64,000 nt of DNA from Roseovarius litoreus (lineage in GTDB: Bacteria; Pseudomonadota; Alphaproteobacteria; Rhodobacterales; Rhodobacteraceae). Each line of letters begins with the position of its first letter. The stretch's first letter is position 1. Position numbers and translations under genes: made by a program. The stretch lies in contig NZ_FRCB01000001.1 of NCBI RefSeq assembly GCF_900142765.1, positions 1 to 64,000 of the forward strand, read 5' to 3'. The notes below the pieces were generated by a model. It saw nothing but the letters and a program-made list of their open reading frames with translations, made no database searches and had not been told where the DNA came from. This document shows, in pieces, positions 1-8,639 of the stretch.

Positions 1-172
<172 letters not shown>

Positions 173-177
173 GCTTC

Positions 178-2319
178 TTATGCGTATTTCGACTGGATCT
201 CTTCGCTGATGTTCTGCGGCACCGGTTCGTAATGCGAGAACAGCATCGTGAACTGGGCCCGGCCCGACGACATCGAGCGCAGCGTGTTGATATAGCCGAA
301 CATGTTGGCCAGCGGCACATTGGCGTCGATCACGATCGCATTGCCGCGGGTCTGCTGACCCGAGACCTGACCGCGACGGGACGTCAGATCCCCGATGATG
401 CTGCCGGTGTATTCTTCGGGCGTCACCACCTCGACCTTCATGATCGGCTCGAGCAGTTTCGCGCCGGCCTTCTTAAGACCTTCGCGCATGCACATACGGG
501 CTGCGATCTCGAAGGCCATGACCGAGGAGTCCACATCGTGGAACTTGCCGTCGATCAGTGCGACCTTGAAGTCGATCACCGGGAAGCCGGCCAGCGGACC
601 GCTGTCCATGACGCTTTCGATGCCCTTCTCGACGCCGGGGACGTATTCCTTGGGAACCGACCCGCCGACGATGCGCGACTCGAAGCTGTAGCCTTCGCCC
701 GGCTCTGTCGGCGAGATGATCATCTTCACCTCGGCGAACTGACCCGAACCACCCGACTGTTTCTTGTGGGTGTAGGTATGCTCGACCTCGTGACCGATCG
801 TCTCGCGGTAAGCCACCTGAGGCGCACCGATATTGGCTTCGACCTTGAATTCCCGCTTGAGACGGTCAACCAGAATGTCGAGGTGAAGTTCGCCCATGCC
901 CTTCATGATGGTCTGACCCGATTCCAGATCGGTTTCGACGCGGAAGGACGGATCCTCGGCGGCAAGCCGCTGGAGACCCTGGCTCATCTTTTCCTGGTCG
1001 TTCTTGGTCTTCGGCTCGATCGCGATCTCGATGACCGGATCGGGGAAGGTCATGGTTTCCAGAACGACCGGTTTCTGCGGATCACACAGCGTGTCACCCG
1101 TGGTCGTTTCCTTCAGACCAGCCAGAGCGATGATATCGCCCGACCCCGCCCAATCGATCTCTTCGCGCGAGTTCGAGTGCATCATCATCATACGACCGAT
1201 ACGCTCTTTACGGCCCTTCGTGGCGTTCAGAACGCCCGCGCCCTTCTCGAGCAGGCCCGAATAGATGCGCGTGAAGGTCAGCGTGCCCACGAACGGGTCG
1301 TTCATGATCTTGAACGCCAGACCGGCAAACGGCTGGTCGTCACCGGGGCGACGCTCGATGTTGCGTGTCTCGGTTTCGTCATCCGGCGAGAAGCCCATGT
1401 AGGGCGGCACGTCGAGCGGACCCGGCAGATAGTCGATCACGGCGTTCAGAAGCGGCTGCACACCCTTGTTCTTGAAGGCCGACCCGGCCAGAACCGGCAC
1501 GAAGCTCATCGACAGCGTACCCTTGCGGATAAGCGCGCGCAGGGTCACCTCGTCGGGCTCTTCGCCCTCGAGGTAAGCTTCCATCGCGGCATCGTCCATT
1601 TCGACGGCGTTCTCGATCAGCTTGCCGCGCCATTCCTCGGCCAGCTCTTTCATGTCGTCGCGGATGTCCTGCACGACCCAGCTTGCGCCAAGGTCTTCGC
1701 CCTTCCACACCCATTCCTTCATGGTCACCAGGTCGATGATGCCTTCCAGCTTGTCTTCGGCCCCGATGGGCAGCTGGACCGGCGCCGGAACCGCACCGGT
1801 GCGGCTGGCGATCATGTCGACGCAGTTGAAGAAGTCGGCGCCGATCTTGTCCATCTTGTTGACGAACACGATCCGCGGCACCTTGTAGCGGTCAGCCTGA
1901 CGCCACACGGTTTCGGTCTGAGGCTCAACGCCGGCATTGGCGTCCAGAACAGCAACGGCACCATCCAGAACAGCCAGCGAACGCTCGACTTCGATTGTGA
2001 AGTCCACGTGGCCGGGCGTATCGATGATGTTGAAGCGGAATTTGGCTTCCTGCGGCGTGTCGCCATAGATGCCGGTGGGGTTTTCGCCATCCTCGGTGCG
2101 GAACCAGAAGGTGGTCGTCGCCGCCGAGGTGATGGTGATCCCGCGTTCCTGCTCCTGCTCCATCCAGTCCATGGTGGCCGCACCATCGTGCACCTCACCG
2201 ATCTTGTGAGACTTGCCGGTGTAGAACAGGATGCGCTCGGTGCAGGTTGTCTTACCCGCATCGATATGCGCCATGATGCCGAAATTGCGGTAGCGGTCGA
2301 GCGAAAATTCGCGTGCCAT
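178..2319 (-). CDS. fusA: Elongation factor G
   Basis: EF-G is the GTPase that drives ribosomal translocation and, with RRF, ribosome recycling in the cytoplasm. The product is 713 residues, the normal bacterial length. The G1 loop AHIDAGKT lies at residues 17-24, followed by the ERGITI switch, DTPGH and NKMD guanine-specificity motifs. The C-terminal half carries the conserved EGSGTF-like domain IV and V regions ([14 protein letters not shown]). The start at 2317-2319 follows a weak GAGG site. It sits 19 bp after rpsG in the str operon order rpsL-rpsG-fusA-tuf. Residues around the fusidic-acid region look ordinary. Confidence is very high. Confidence 0.98.
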   Translation of the reverse strand: MAREFSLDRYRNFGIMAHIDAGKTTCTERILFYTGKSHKIGEVHDGAATMDWMEQEQERGITITSAATTTFWFRTEDGENPTGIYGDTPQEAKFRFNIIDTPGHVDFTIEVERSLAVLDGAVAVLDANAGVEPQTETVWRQADRYKVPRIVFVNKMDKIGADFFNCVDMIASRTGAVPAPVQLPIGAEDKLEGIIDLVTMKEWVWKGEDLGASWVVQDIRDDMKELAEEWRGKLIENAVEMDDAAMEAYLEGEEPDEVTLRALIRKGTLSMSFVPVLAGSAFKNKGVQPLLNAVIDYLPGPLDVPPYMGFSPDDETETRNIERRPGDDQPFAGLAFKIMNDPFVGTLTFTRIYSGLLEKGAGVLNATKGRKERIGRMMMMHSNSREEIDWAGSGDIIALAGLKETTTGDTLCDPQKPVVLETMTFPDPVIEIAIEPKTKNDQEKMSQGLQRLAAEDPSFRVETDLESGQTIMKGMGELHLDILVDRLKREFKVEANIGAPQVAYRETIGHEVEHTYTHKKQSGGSGQFAEVKMIISPTEPGEGYSFESRIVGGSVPKEYVPGVEKGIESVMDSGPLAGFPVIDFKVALIDGKFHDVDSSVMAFEIAARMCMREGLKKAGAKLLEPIMKVEVVTPEEYTGSIIGDLTSRRGQVSGQQTRGNAIVIDANVPLANMFGYINTLRSMSSGRAQFTMLFSHYEPVPQNISEEIQSKYA

Positions 2320-2338
2320 GTCGTGAGCCTCTACGGGT

Positions 2339-2821
<483 letters not shown>

Positions 2822-3193
2822 TTACTTCGGACGCTTCGCGCCATATTTCGACCGGCGCTGCTTGCGGTCCTTGACGCCTTGCGTGTCGAGAACGCCGCGC
2901 AGGATGTGATAGCGCACACCGGGAAGGTCTTTCACACGGCCGCCACGGATCAGAACCACCGAGTGCTCCTGAAGGTTGTGGCTTTCACCGGGAATATAGC
3001 TGATGACCTCGAAGCCATTCGTCAGGCGCACCTTGGCAACCTTACGCATGGCCGAGTTCGGCTTCTTCGGCGTCGTGGTATAGACGCGTGTGCAGACGCC
3101 ACGCTTCTGCGGGCATCCCTGAAGATGCATGGACTTCTGGCTTCTGACTTTGGGCTGCCGCGGCTTGCGGATCAGCTGCTGGATCGTTGGCAT
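2822..3193 (-). CDS. rpsL: 30S ribosomal protein S12
   Basis: S12 lies at the decoding centre and controls translational accuracy. I chose the ATG at 3191-3193 because the product then starts [12 protein letters not shown] and is 123 residues, exactly the family norm. An upstream in-frame ATG would add 13 residues that do not resemble S12. The loop TPKKPNS keeps lysine at position 43, and the [12 protein letters not shown] segment keeps its lysine, so the protein should be of the streptomycin-sensitive type. It is the first gene of the str operon and is read from a promoter about 225 bp upstream. Confidence 0.97.
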   Translation of the reverse strand: MPTIQQLIRKPRQPKVRSQKSMHLQGCPQKRGVCTRVYTTTPKKPNSAMRKVAKVRLTNGFEVISYIPGESHNLQEHSVVLIRGGRVKDLPGVRYHILRGVLDTQGVKDRKQRRSKYGAKRPK

Positions 3194-3418
3194 TGGGTCT
3201 CTTTCCCCGTCTCTCAACACATGTGTCTGCACGAAAATCGTGCGGGTTCATTTTCGCTGCGCTCTACGCGTCCGCAAAACGCAAAAACCGCAATCGCATC
3301 CTGTTCGTTCAGGTACGACGCGGTGGGTTTCCAGAGGATCGGGGCATAGGCGCCCGGATCGTGACCACTTCAGTTATGATGTCGGCGGCGGGGCGACCCC
3401 CTTGGCCTGGATGGGGCG

Positions 3419-3447
3419 CGTATATGGGGAGTCGCCGGGGTTGTCAA
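3419..3447 (-). promoter_or_regulatory. Sigma-70 promoter of the str operon
   Basis: On the minus strand a perfect -35 TTGACA (3442-3447) is followed after 17 bp by a TATACG -10 (3419-3424). This is the best sigma-70 match seen in the window, and it points at rpsL, 226 bp from its start codon. The leader of about 215 nt is long and holds no gene that I can support. Such a leader could carry ribosomal-protein feedback control. The rest of the gap 3194-3563 shows nothing recognisable. Confidence 0.75.
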
Positions 3448-3563
3448 CAGCCCCTGTCCCAAGCTTTGCATGACGCACTTGACCTGCCGACCGGCTTTGG
3501 CCTTGTTCCCGTCCTCCGCATTTGTCAGCATGACGCAAATGGCGTCAAGCGTGGTCTGGTCCA

Positions 3564-4382
3564 ATGCGCGTTCTGGGTATCTGCCGGTTTTCCTATCCTG
3601 CCCTTGGCGGGTTCAAGCGTATGCATGACTCCATCGAGGACCGCGAGGCCTATCTCTATGCGCCCGACCGCATGGAACTGCGCTTCAGGCATTTCGAAAC
3701 CCTCACGCTTCCCTCGATCGCCGCACAGCGCGACCCGGATTTCACCTTTCTTGTTTTGATCGGCGAGAGCCTGCCGAAACCCTATCTCGACCGGCTGCAC
3801 GACCTGACCGCGGCGGTTCCGCAAATCCGTATCGTGGCCCGTCCGCCGATGAAGCACCGGCTGGCCATGCAGCTTGTCCTTCAAGAAGAACTGGCCGGCG
3901 TCGAGACCGAGTCGATCCAGTTCCGGCTGGACGATGACGATGCGGTTGGCATCCACTTCATCCGCGCCCTGCGCCGTACTGCCCGTCGCAGCACCCGGAT
4001 GCGCGAGGGCTGGCGCAACATGGCCATAGAATATCGCAGCGGCTACAGCGCGCGGCTCTCCGCCGACGGCATCAGCGCGCGCCCCGTGCAGGCGCCTTTC
4101 TGGGCGTGTGGTCTGGCCGTGCTGTTCCGTCCGGGCGATCCCAAGACGGTGATGAACTACGCCCATCACAAACTGCACGAGGTGATGCCCACCCTGATCG
4201 AGCCCTCGACGCCGATGTTCATTCGCGCCTTGCACGACGACAACGATTCCGGCGCCAACGACACCCGTCTGAAACCCCTGACCGAGGCCGAAAGCGCCGA
4301 TCTCAAGGCCCGTTTCAACGTGGACGAGGCACAGGTGAAAACCGTCTTTTCCGGCCAATCTGCGCTTCGCGATAAAGCATGA
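3564..4382 (+). CDS. Putative rhamnosyltransferase family protein (glycosyltransferase)
   Basis: This 272-residue protein resembles the putative rhamnosyl transferase family PF11316, glycosyltransferases of surface polysaccharide synthesis. It starts MRVLGICRFSYPALGGFKRM and contains RFRHFETLTLPS and PDFTFLVLIGESLP early on. The acidic motif FRLDDDDAV near residue 125 probably coordinates the nucleotide-sugar metal as a DxD-type site. No signal peptide or membrane segment is visible, so it should act in the cytoplasm. Its 3' end overlaps the convergent DMT transporter gene by 68 bp, which is unusual and suggests that one of the two C-termini is an extension. The actual sugar and acceptor are unknown. 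Confidence 0.75.
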   Translation: MRVLGICRFSYPALGGFKRMHDSIEDREAYLYAPDRMELRFRHFETLTLPSIAAQRDPDFTFLVLIGESLPKPYLDRLHDLTAAVPQIRIVARPPMKHRLAMQLVLQEELAGVETESIQFRLDDDDAVGIHFIRALRRTARRSTRMREGWRNMAIEYRSGYSARLSADGISARPVQAPFWACGLAVLFRPGDPKTVMNYAHHKLHEVMPTLIEPSTPMFIRALHDDNDSGANDTRLKPLTEAESADLKARFNVDEAQVKTVFSGQSALRDKA

Positions 4383-5217
4383 ACAACCCCGATCCCACCA
4401 CGATCGCAGCACCCACAAGCGTGATCGGCTCCGGCCATTCATCGAAGACCAGCCATCCCAGCACCAGCGCCCAGATCAGCCCGGTATAGCGAAACGGCGC
4501 GATGAAGCTGATCTCGCCCACGCGCATCACCATGATCGAACACAGATAGCCGCCGATGATCATCACCGACGCGCCCATGGTCAGGACACTGGCGCGCAGG
4601 TCCATCGGCACCCAGTCTCCGGTCAGGCTGGCCAATCCGAAAAAGACCATGATCGACCCCGAGGTGATGAACGTCACAAGCATCGACGGCGTCTCGCGCG
4701 CCAGCCTTCTTGTGGCAAGATCGCGCAAGGTGACGAATCCCACCGCTGCCAGCGCATAAAAGGAATAGATCGTGAAATCCTCCGCGCCGGGCCGCACGAT
4801 CAGCATCACGCCCACGAAACCGACAAGGATCGCCGACAGCCGCCGCCACCCGACAGAGTCGCCGAAAAACAGTGCCGCGGCCAGCGTGATGGTCAGCGGA
4901 ATCGCCTGCAGGATCGCAGTCACGTTCGCAATCGGCATATTGAACAGCGCGGTCAGGAAGAAATAAGCCGCCCCGATCTCGCCCACGATGCGCAGCACGA
5001 TGCTGCCCGTGTCCCGGCGCGACAGCCTTGCGCGAAAGGCGCCCATCCACCAGGCGATGCCACCCACAGCGAGGGTGGTCAGCACCCCGCGCAGAAACAA
5101 CAGTTGGAACAGGGGAACCTCCCCCGCCAACGCTTTCATGAAGGTGTCGTTGATGGTGAACGCCGCCATCGAGGCCATCATAAGGACCGCCCCGGTCAAA
5201 TTGTCGGATCGTGGCAT
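4315..5217 (-). CDS. EamA/DMT family membrane transporter
   Basis: This is a drug/metabolite-transporter superfamily permease with about ten transmembrane helices arranged as two EamA repeats. Such proteins usually export small metabolites or amino acids across the inner membrane. The first repeat begins near GAVLMMASMAAFTINDTFMK, and the second contains ISFIAPFRYTGLIWALVLGW. I prefer the ATG at 5215-5217 (MPRSDNLTG, 300 residues) because the longer frame needs a TTG start without a ribosome binding site. The C-terminus (RKRRFSPVPRPR) is basic and reads 68 bp into the convergent rhamnosyltransferase gene. The substrate cannot be predicted. Confidence 0.85.
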   Translation of the reverse strand: MPRSDNLTGAVLMMASMAAFTINDTFMKALAGEVPLFQLLFLRGVLTTLAVGGIAWWMGAFRARLSRRDTGSIVLRIVGEIGAAYFFLTALFNMPIANVTAILQAIPLTITLAAALFFGDSVGWRRLSAILVGFVGVMLIVRPGAEDFTIYSFYALAAVGFVTLRDLATRRLARETPSMLVTFITSGSIMVFFGLASLTGDWVPMDLRASVLTMGASVMIIGGYLCSIMVMRVGEISFIAPFRYTGLIWALVLGWLVFDEWPEPITLVGAAIVVGSGLFMLYREAQIGRKRRFSPVPRPR

Positions 5218-5314
5218 TCTCGCGGCTTTCACAAAGGTCTTCGCCAAGATGTAGACCCGGAACGCCGCGACCGACAAGGGGCAGATGCGGCGCCTCGCGG
5301 CTTGTTTTCACCGG

Positions 5315-6094
5315 TCAGACCGGCGCCAGCGCCTCGGCGATCGCCTCGTGCAGGCGTGGATTGGCCGCGACCACGCCATTGACCTGCGGCACCCGGTTGT
5401 TGAAGCGCAACGGCAGCGCCTCGCGATCCGAGGTGCGCGCCCCCGCCTCGCGCAGGATCAACTCCCCGGCGGCAATATCCCATTCCCAACTGGGCCTCAG
5501 CGTCAGCATCGCGTCATAGCGCCCCTCGGCCACAAGGCTCAGCCGGTAAGCCAGCGACGGACGATAGGCGCGCTTCACATCCGGCACTCCGCCCGGCCAG
5601 TGCTCGGGCGCGTAATTCGGTTTGGCCGCCAGCAACGTGGCCCCGGTCAGATCGTTGCGTGCGGTAACGCGGATCGGCATGTCGTTCAGCAACGCCCCCT
5701 GCCCTTCGGCGGCAACATACATCTTGCCGCGCGCCGGCAGATACACGACCGCCGCCGTCACCCGCCCCCGCTCGGCCACCGCGATCGCATGCGCCCAGGT
5801 GCCCGAGCCTTCGATGAAACTGCGCGTGCCGTCGATCGGGTCGACGATGAACACCCGCTCGGCACTCAGCCGCGCGGAATCATCCTCGGTTTCCTCGGAC
5901 AACCAGCCATAGCCGGGACGCGCCGTGCGCAGCCGCTCTTCCAGCAGCGCGTTCACCGCCATATCGGCCTCGGTCACAGGCCCCAAGCCGCCGGGCTTGT
6001 CCCAGCGTTTCGCCTGCGGTCCGGCAAAGCCCATCGCCACATCGCCCGCGGCGCGCGCCGCGTCGATCAGAAGCCCAAGATCACTCGCCGGCAA
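5315..6094 (-). CDS. cysQ: 3'(2'),5'-bisphosphate nucleotidase / inositol monophosphatase family (CysQ-like)
   Basis: This is a 259-residue metal-dependent phosphatase of the IMPase fold. The family signatures are intact: WLSEET at residues 64-69, DPIDGTRSF at 85-93 and WEWDIAAGE at 203-211, which bind the magnesium ions and the phosphate. CysQ-type members hydrolyse PAP, the by-product of sulfate assimilation, while others act on inositol phosphates. The sequence alone does not decide the substrate, although CysQ is the usual assignment in Rhodobacteraceae. Its start overlaps the end of the tldE/pmbA-like gene by 14 bp, so the two are co-transcribed. Cytoplasmic or peripheral location is expected. 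Confidence 0.82.
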   Translation of the reverse strand: MPASDLGLLIDAARAAGDVAMGFAGPQAKRWDKPGGLGPVTEADMAVNALLEERLRTARPGYGWLSEETEDDSARLSAERVFIVDPIDGTRSFIEGSGTWAHAIAVAERGRVTAAVVYLPARGKMYVAAEGQGALLNDMPIRVTARNDLTGATLLAAKPNYAPEHWPGGVPDVKRAYRPSLAYRLSLVAEGRYDAMLTLRPSWEWDIAAGELILREAGARTSDREALPLRFNNRVPQVNGVVAANPRLHEAIAEALAPV

Positions 6095-7427
6095 TCGTCA
6101 GCCCCTCGACCAGAAGCGACGGCACCACCCGGCTCAGCCACGGACGCGCATCATTGGCCGCAATCATGCGCCGCAGCATCTCGGGCAAACTGCCCGCGAT
6201 GGTGCATTCGTTGACCGGGCCGGTGATCTCACCGTTCTCGACCCAGAAGCCCGACGCGCCGCGCGAATAATCGCCTGTGTTTGGGTTGATGGTCGAGCCG
6301 ATCATCGACGTCACCAGAAGCCCCGTACCCATCTCGGCAATCAACGCCTCCCGGCTCCGGTCCCCTTCGGTAAGCTCCATGTTCCATGTGCCGGGGCTTG
6401 GCGGCGAAGATGCACCGCGCTTGGCATTGCCCGTGGGCGCCATCCCCAGCTTGCGCGCATTGGCCAGATCCAGCGACCAGCCCGTGAGAACGCCATTGTC
6501 CACCAGCGCGCGCCGCTGCGTCGGCAGTCCCTCGGCATCGAAGGGGCGCGAATTCATCGCCCGCACCCGATGCGGATCCTCGATCAGCGACATGCCCTCC
6601 GGCAAGACCTGATCCCCCAGCCGGTTCAGCAGCCACGAGGATCCCCGCGCAATCGCGGCACCATTGGCCGCCATCAGCAGATGCCCGATCAGCGACGATG
6701 AAATCCGCTCGTCGAAAAGCACGGGATAGGCCCCCGTGCGCGGCCGGCGCGGGTTGAGCGCGGCAACAGCCCGCTCCCCGGCAGTCCGGCCGATCTCGTC
6801 GGCGCTGCGCAGATCGGCCTGAAAGATGCGGCTGTCGCCGTCATACTCGCGCTCCATGCCAGTGCCTTCGCCCGCGATCGCCACACAGGACAAGCCGCGA
6901 TCCGTCCGCTCATATCCCCCGGCAAAGCCGTTGGTCGCCGCCATATGCACCGCCCGCCAGCTATAGCCGGCACTCGCCGATTGCACCTGGCTGACCCCCT
7001 TGACCGCCAATGCCGCGGCCTCGGCGGCGCGCGCATCTTCCTGCAGCGCCTCGGGCGTGGGCTCGGGCGTGGGATCGCACAGCTCAAGCCCCTCCGCATC
7101 CCTTGGCGTGGCAAGCTGGCCGGGATCGGCCAGACCGATATAGGGGTCTTCCGGCGCCTCGCGCGCCATGGCCACCGCCCGTTCCGCCAGCGCCGCCAGC
7201 GTTTCGGGCCGCGCATCCGACACCGACACACAGGCCTGACGCTGCCCCATCAGCACCCGCAGACCGATATCGATGCCCTCGGCGCGCTCTGCCTGCTCAA
7301 GAGTGCCGCCGCGCATGTCGATGGTCACCGAGCGTCCCTCGATGGCGATGGCGTCGGCCGCCTCGGCTCCCGCCTTTCGCGCGGCGGCAAGAACAGCGTC
7401 TGTCAGCTTGTCGAGGGCTTGGGTCAT
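6081..7427 (-). CDS. pmbA: TldD/PmbA family metalloprotease (TldE-like)
   Basis: TldD/TldE proteins form a heterodimeric zinc protease that trims small peptides such as modified antibiotics and antitoxins. This member has 448 residues and belongs to the TldE (PmbA) side. It lacks an HExxxH zinc motif and has the C-terminal block GDYSRGASGFWVENGEI. The start at 7425-7427 (MTQALDKLTDAVL) is supported by an AGGAG site 7 bp upstream. The longer open frame upstream is low-complexity and lacks family similarity. It overlaps the cysQ-like gene by 14 bp. No tldD partner is present in the window. Confidence 0.88.
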   Translation of the reverse strand: MTQALDKLTDAVLAAARKAGAEAADAIAIEGRSVTIDMRGGTLEQAERAEGIDIGLRVLMGQRQACVSVSDARPETLAALAERAVAMAREAPEDPYIGLADPGQLATPRDAEGLELCDPTPEPTPEALQEDARAAEAAALAVKGVSQVQSASAGYSWRAVHMAATNGFAGGYERTDRGLSCVAIAGEGTGMEREYDGDSRIFQADLRSADEIGRTAGERAVAALNPRRPRTGAYPVLFDERISSSLIGHLLMAANGAAIARGSSWLLNRLGDQVLPEGMSLIEDPHRVRAMNSRPFDAEGLPTQRRALVDNGVLTGWSLDLANARKLGMAPTGNAKRGASSPPSPGTWNMELTEGDRSREALIAEMGTGLLVTSMIGSTINPNTGDYSRGASGFWVENGEITGPVNECTIAGSLPEMLRRMIAANDARPWLSRVVPSLLVEGLTIAGE

Positions 7428-7670
7428 GACTGTCTCCTGAATGCGCGCAACAGGTAGCCCCTGCCCCGCCCCCCTGCAAGTGCGCTGTCTGTCAAAATGG
7501 CCGGGGTGACCGGCTTGGATGGTCCGTCTGCGTGGGGTTGGAAGTGGTCCTGCACGCCGCAAGACTGTCCGCCGGGCACCCGCCTCCATCGCATTCTTGG
7601 CCCCTTGCTCTGCCTTGATCAGGATGCGTCGCGGCGGTCATTGGCTGCGACCTGCACCATAGCCCTGATG
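7428..7670. other. Intergenic stretch without a supported gene
   Basis: The first part of the 294-bp gap between the divergent pmbA-like and GFA genes holds no frame with a ribosome binding site or family resemblance. The last 50 bp carry the GFA promoter candidate, listed separately. Confidence 0.5.
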
Positions 7671-7701
7671 CGGACAAACCCGTCATTAAGTGATAATATC
7701 A
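7671..7701 (+). promoter_or_regulatory. Promoter candidate with an AT-rich palindrome upstream of the GFA gene
   Basis: A TAATAT -10 (7694-7699) lies 17 bp after CGGACA (7671-7676), which matches the last four -35 bases. The -10 is embedded in the palindrome TGATAATATCA (7691-7701). The same nine-base core GATAATATC recurs at 11146-11154 in the dehydrogenase/LysR gap, so a shared regulator is possible. Alternatively the resemblance is only two -10 boxes. Confidence 0.4.
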
Positions 7702-7721
7702 ACCACCGAAAAGGAGGCCCC

Positions 7722-8246
7722 ATGAAAATCGGACACTGCCTTTGCCGCGAGATTGAATTTGGGGTCGAGGGACAGCCAAACGACATCATCAATTGTCACT
7801 GCAACTTCTGCCAGAGGGCCACTGGCTCCGCGTATTTGGTCGAAACGATGTTCGACAAGGAAAAGTTTCATCTTCTGCGCGGGGCACCTCAAGTTTATGA
7901 CCACATGAGCGAAGGAAGCGGCAAGGTGATCCATATTAATTTCTGTGGCACCTGTGGAACCAAAACCCATATGACCTTTGATCGCTATCCCAGTTCGGTC
8001 GGTGTCTTCACCGGTACTTTCGACGAAAAAGACTGGTTTGAAAGAACACGTGAAAATGCGCCTCATTTCTTTCTGAGCGCAGCACTGAACGGCACGGTAC
8101 TACCCGCAGGGTTCGAGATATATGACGCGCATTACTGGCAATCGGAGGGCGTCGCGTCTAAGCCGGTTGTGTTTGATCAACACACAATTGTCACCGATCA
8201 ACTGAAAGCCGAAAGTGTTGAGCGATTACGGAAGGGGACACCGTGA
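7722..8246 (+). CDS. GFA family (CENP-V/GFA domain) zinc protein
   Basis: This 174-residue protein belongs to the GFA family PF04828, named after glutathione-dependent formaldehyde-activating enzyme. The zinc cysteines are all present: C6 and C8, C25/C27/C30 in CHCNFC, and C75/C78 in CGTC. The ATG at 7722 has an excellent AAGGAGG site. The gene lies next to a dimethylglycine/sarcosine dehydrogenase-like enzyme whose reaction yields formaldehyde, so a role in one-carbon handling is attractive. The enzymatic role of most GFA proteins is nevertheless unproven. Base composition is clearly lower in GC than the flanking genes, which suggests acquisition by transfer. Confidence 0.82.
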   Translation: MKIGHCLCREIEFGVEGQPNDIINCHCNFCQRATGSAYLVETMFDKEKFHLLRGAPQVYDHMSEGSGKVIHINFCGTCGTKTHMTFDRYPSSVGVFTGTFDEKDWFERTRENAPHFFLSAALNGTVLPAGFEIYDAHYWQSEGVASKPVVFDQHTIVTDQLKAESVERLRKGTP

Positions 8247-8639
8247 TTTCGAGCCGCGCAAAATTCTGCTTCCAAAGGCCCCATTTCGCATCCTGCAAGT
8301 CCGTTCCGGGCGTGAAGCGGTCATGCGGTGATGCAGCACTCGCATACGCGCCATCAGCGCCCCTCTGAGTTGCCCCAAGGACCACTATCGCCCCAAAGCG
8401 CACCGCTAACCCATAGCTTGACACTGCGATAGCTGACCTTCGCCGCGCAACTTGCGAACTCACAAATTGTGGGACGAAGCGTTCTTTCGCTGCACTTGCT
8501 CCAGTTGCCGCTTTCGGGACATCCTCGTTCCGAGAATTGACCAAGACCGGTCGCCTCTGTCCGCGCCATAAGCGATTTTTCCGCCAGACGTCGCGTAGAT
8601 GTTGAGCCTGGGCAAAACTCTGCCGCGGTCAAGGATCCA
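8247..8639. other. Non-coding or relic region of about 390 bp
   Basis: No credible gene is visible. A minus-strand open frame through 8191-8544 lacks a ribosome binding site, overlaps the GFA coding region and resembles no family I know. The composition is mixed. The stretch may be a decayed gene or the scar of an insertion between the GFA gene and the dehydrogenase. Confidence 0.4.

Noticed and set aside
8191..8544. A 117-codon minus-strand frame between the GFA gene and the dehydrogenase
   Set aside because: No ribosome binding site, overlap with the GFA coding end and no recognisable similarity. Treated as part of a relic spacer.
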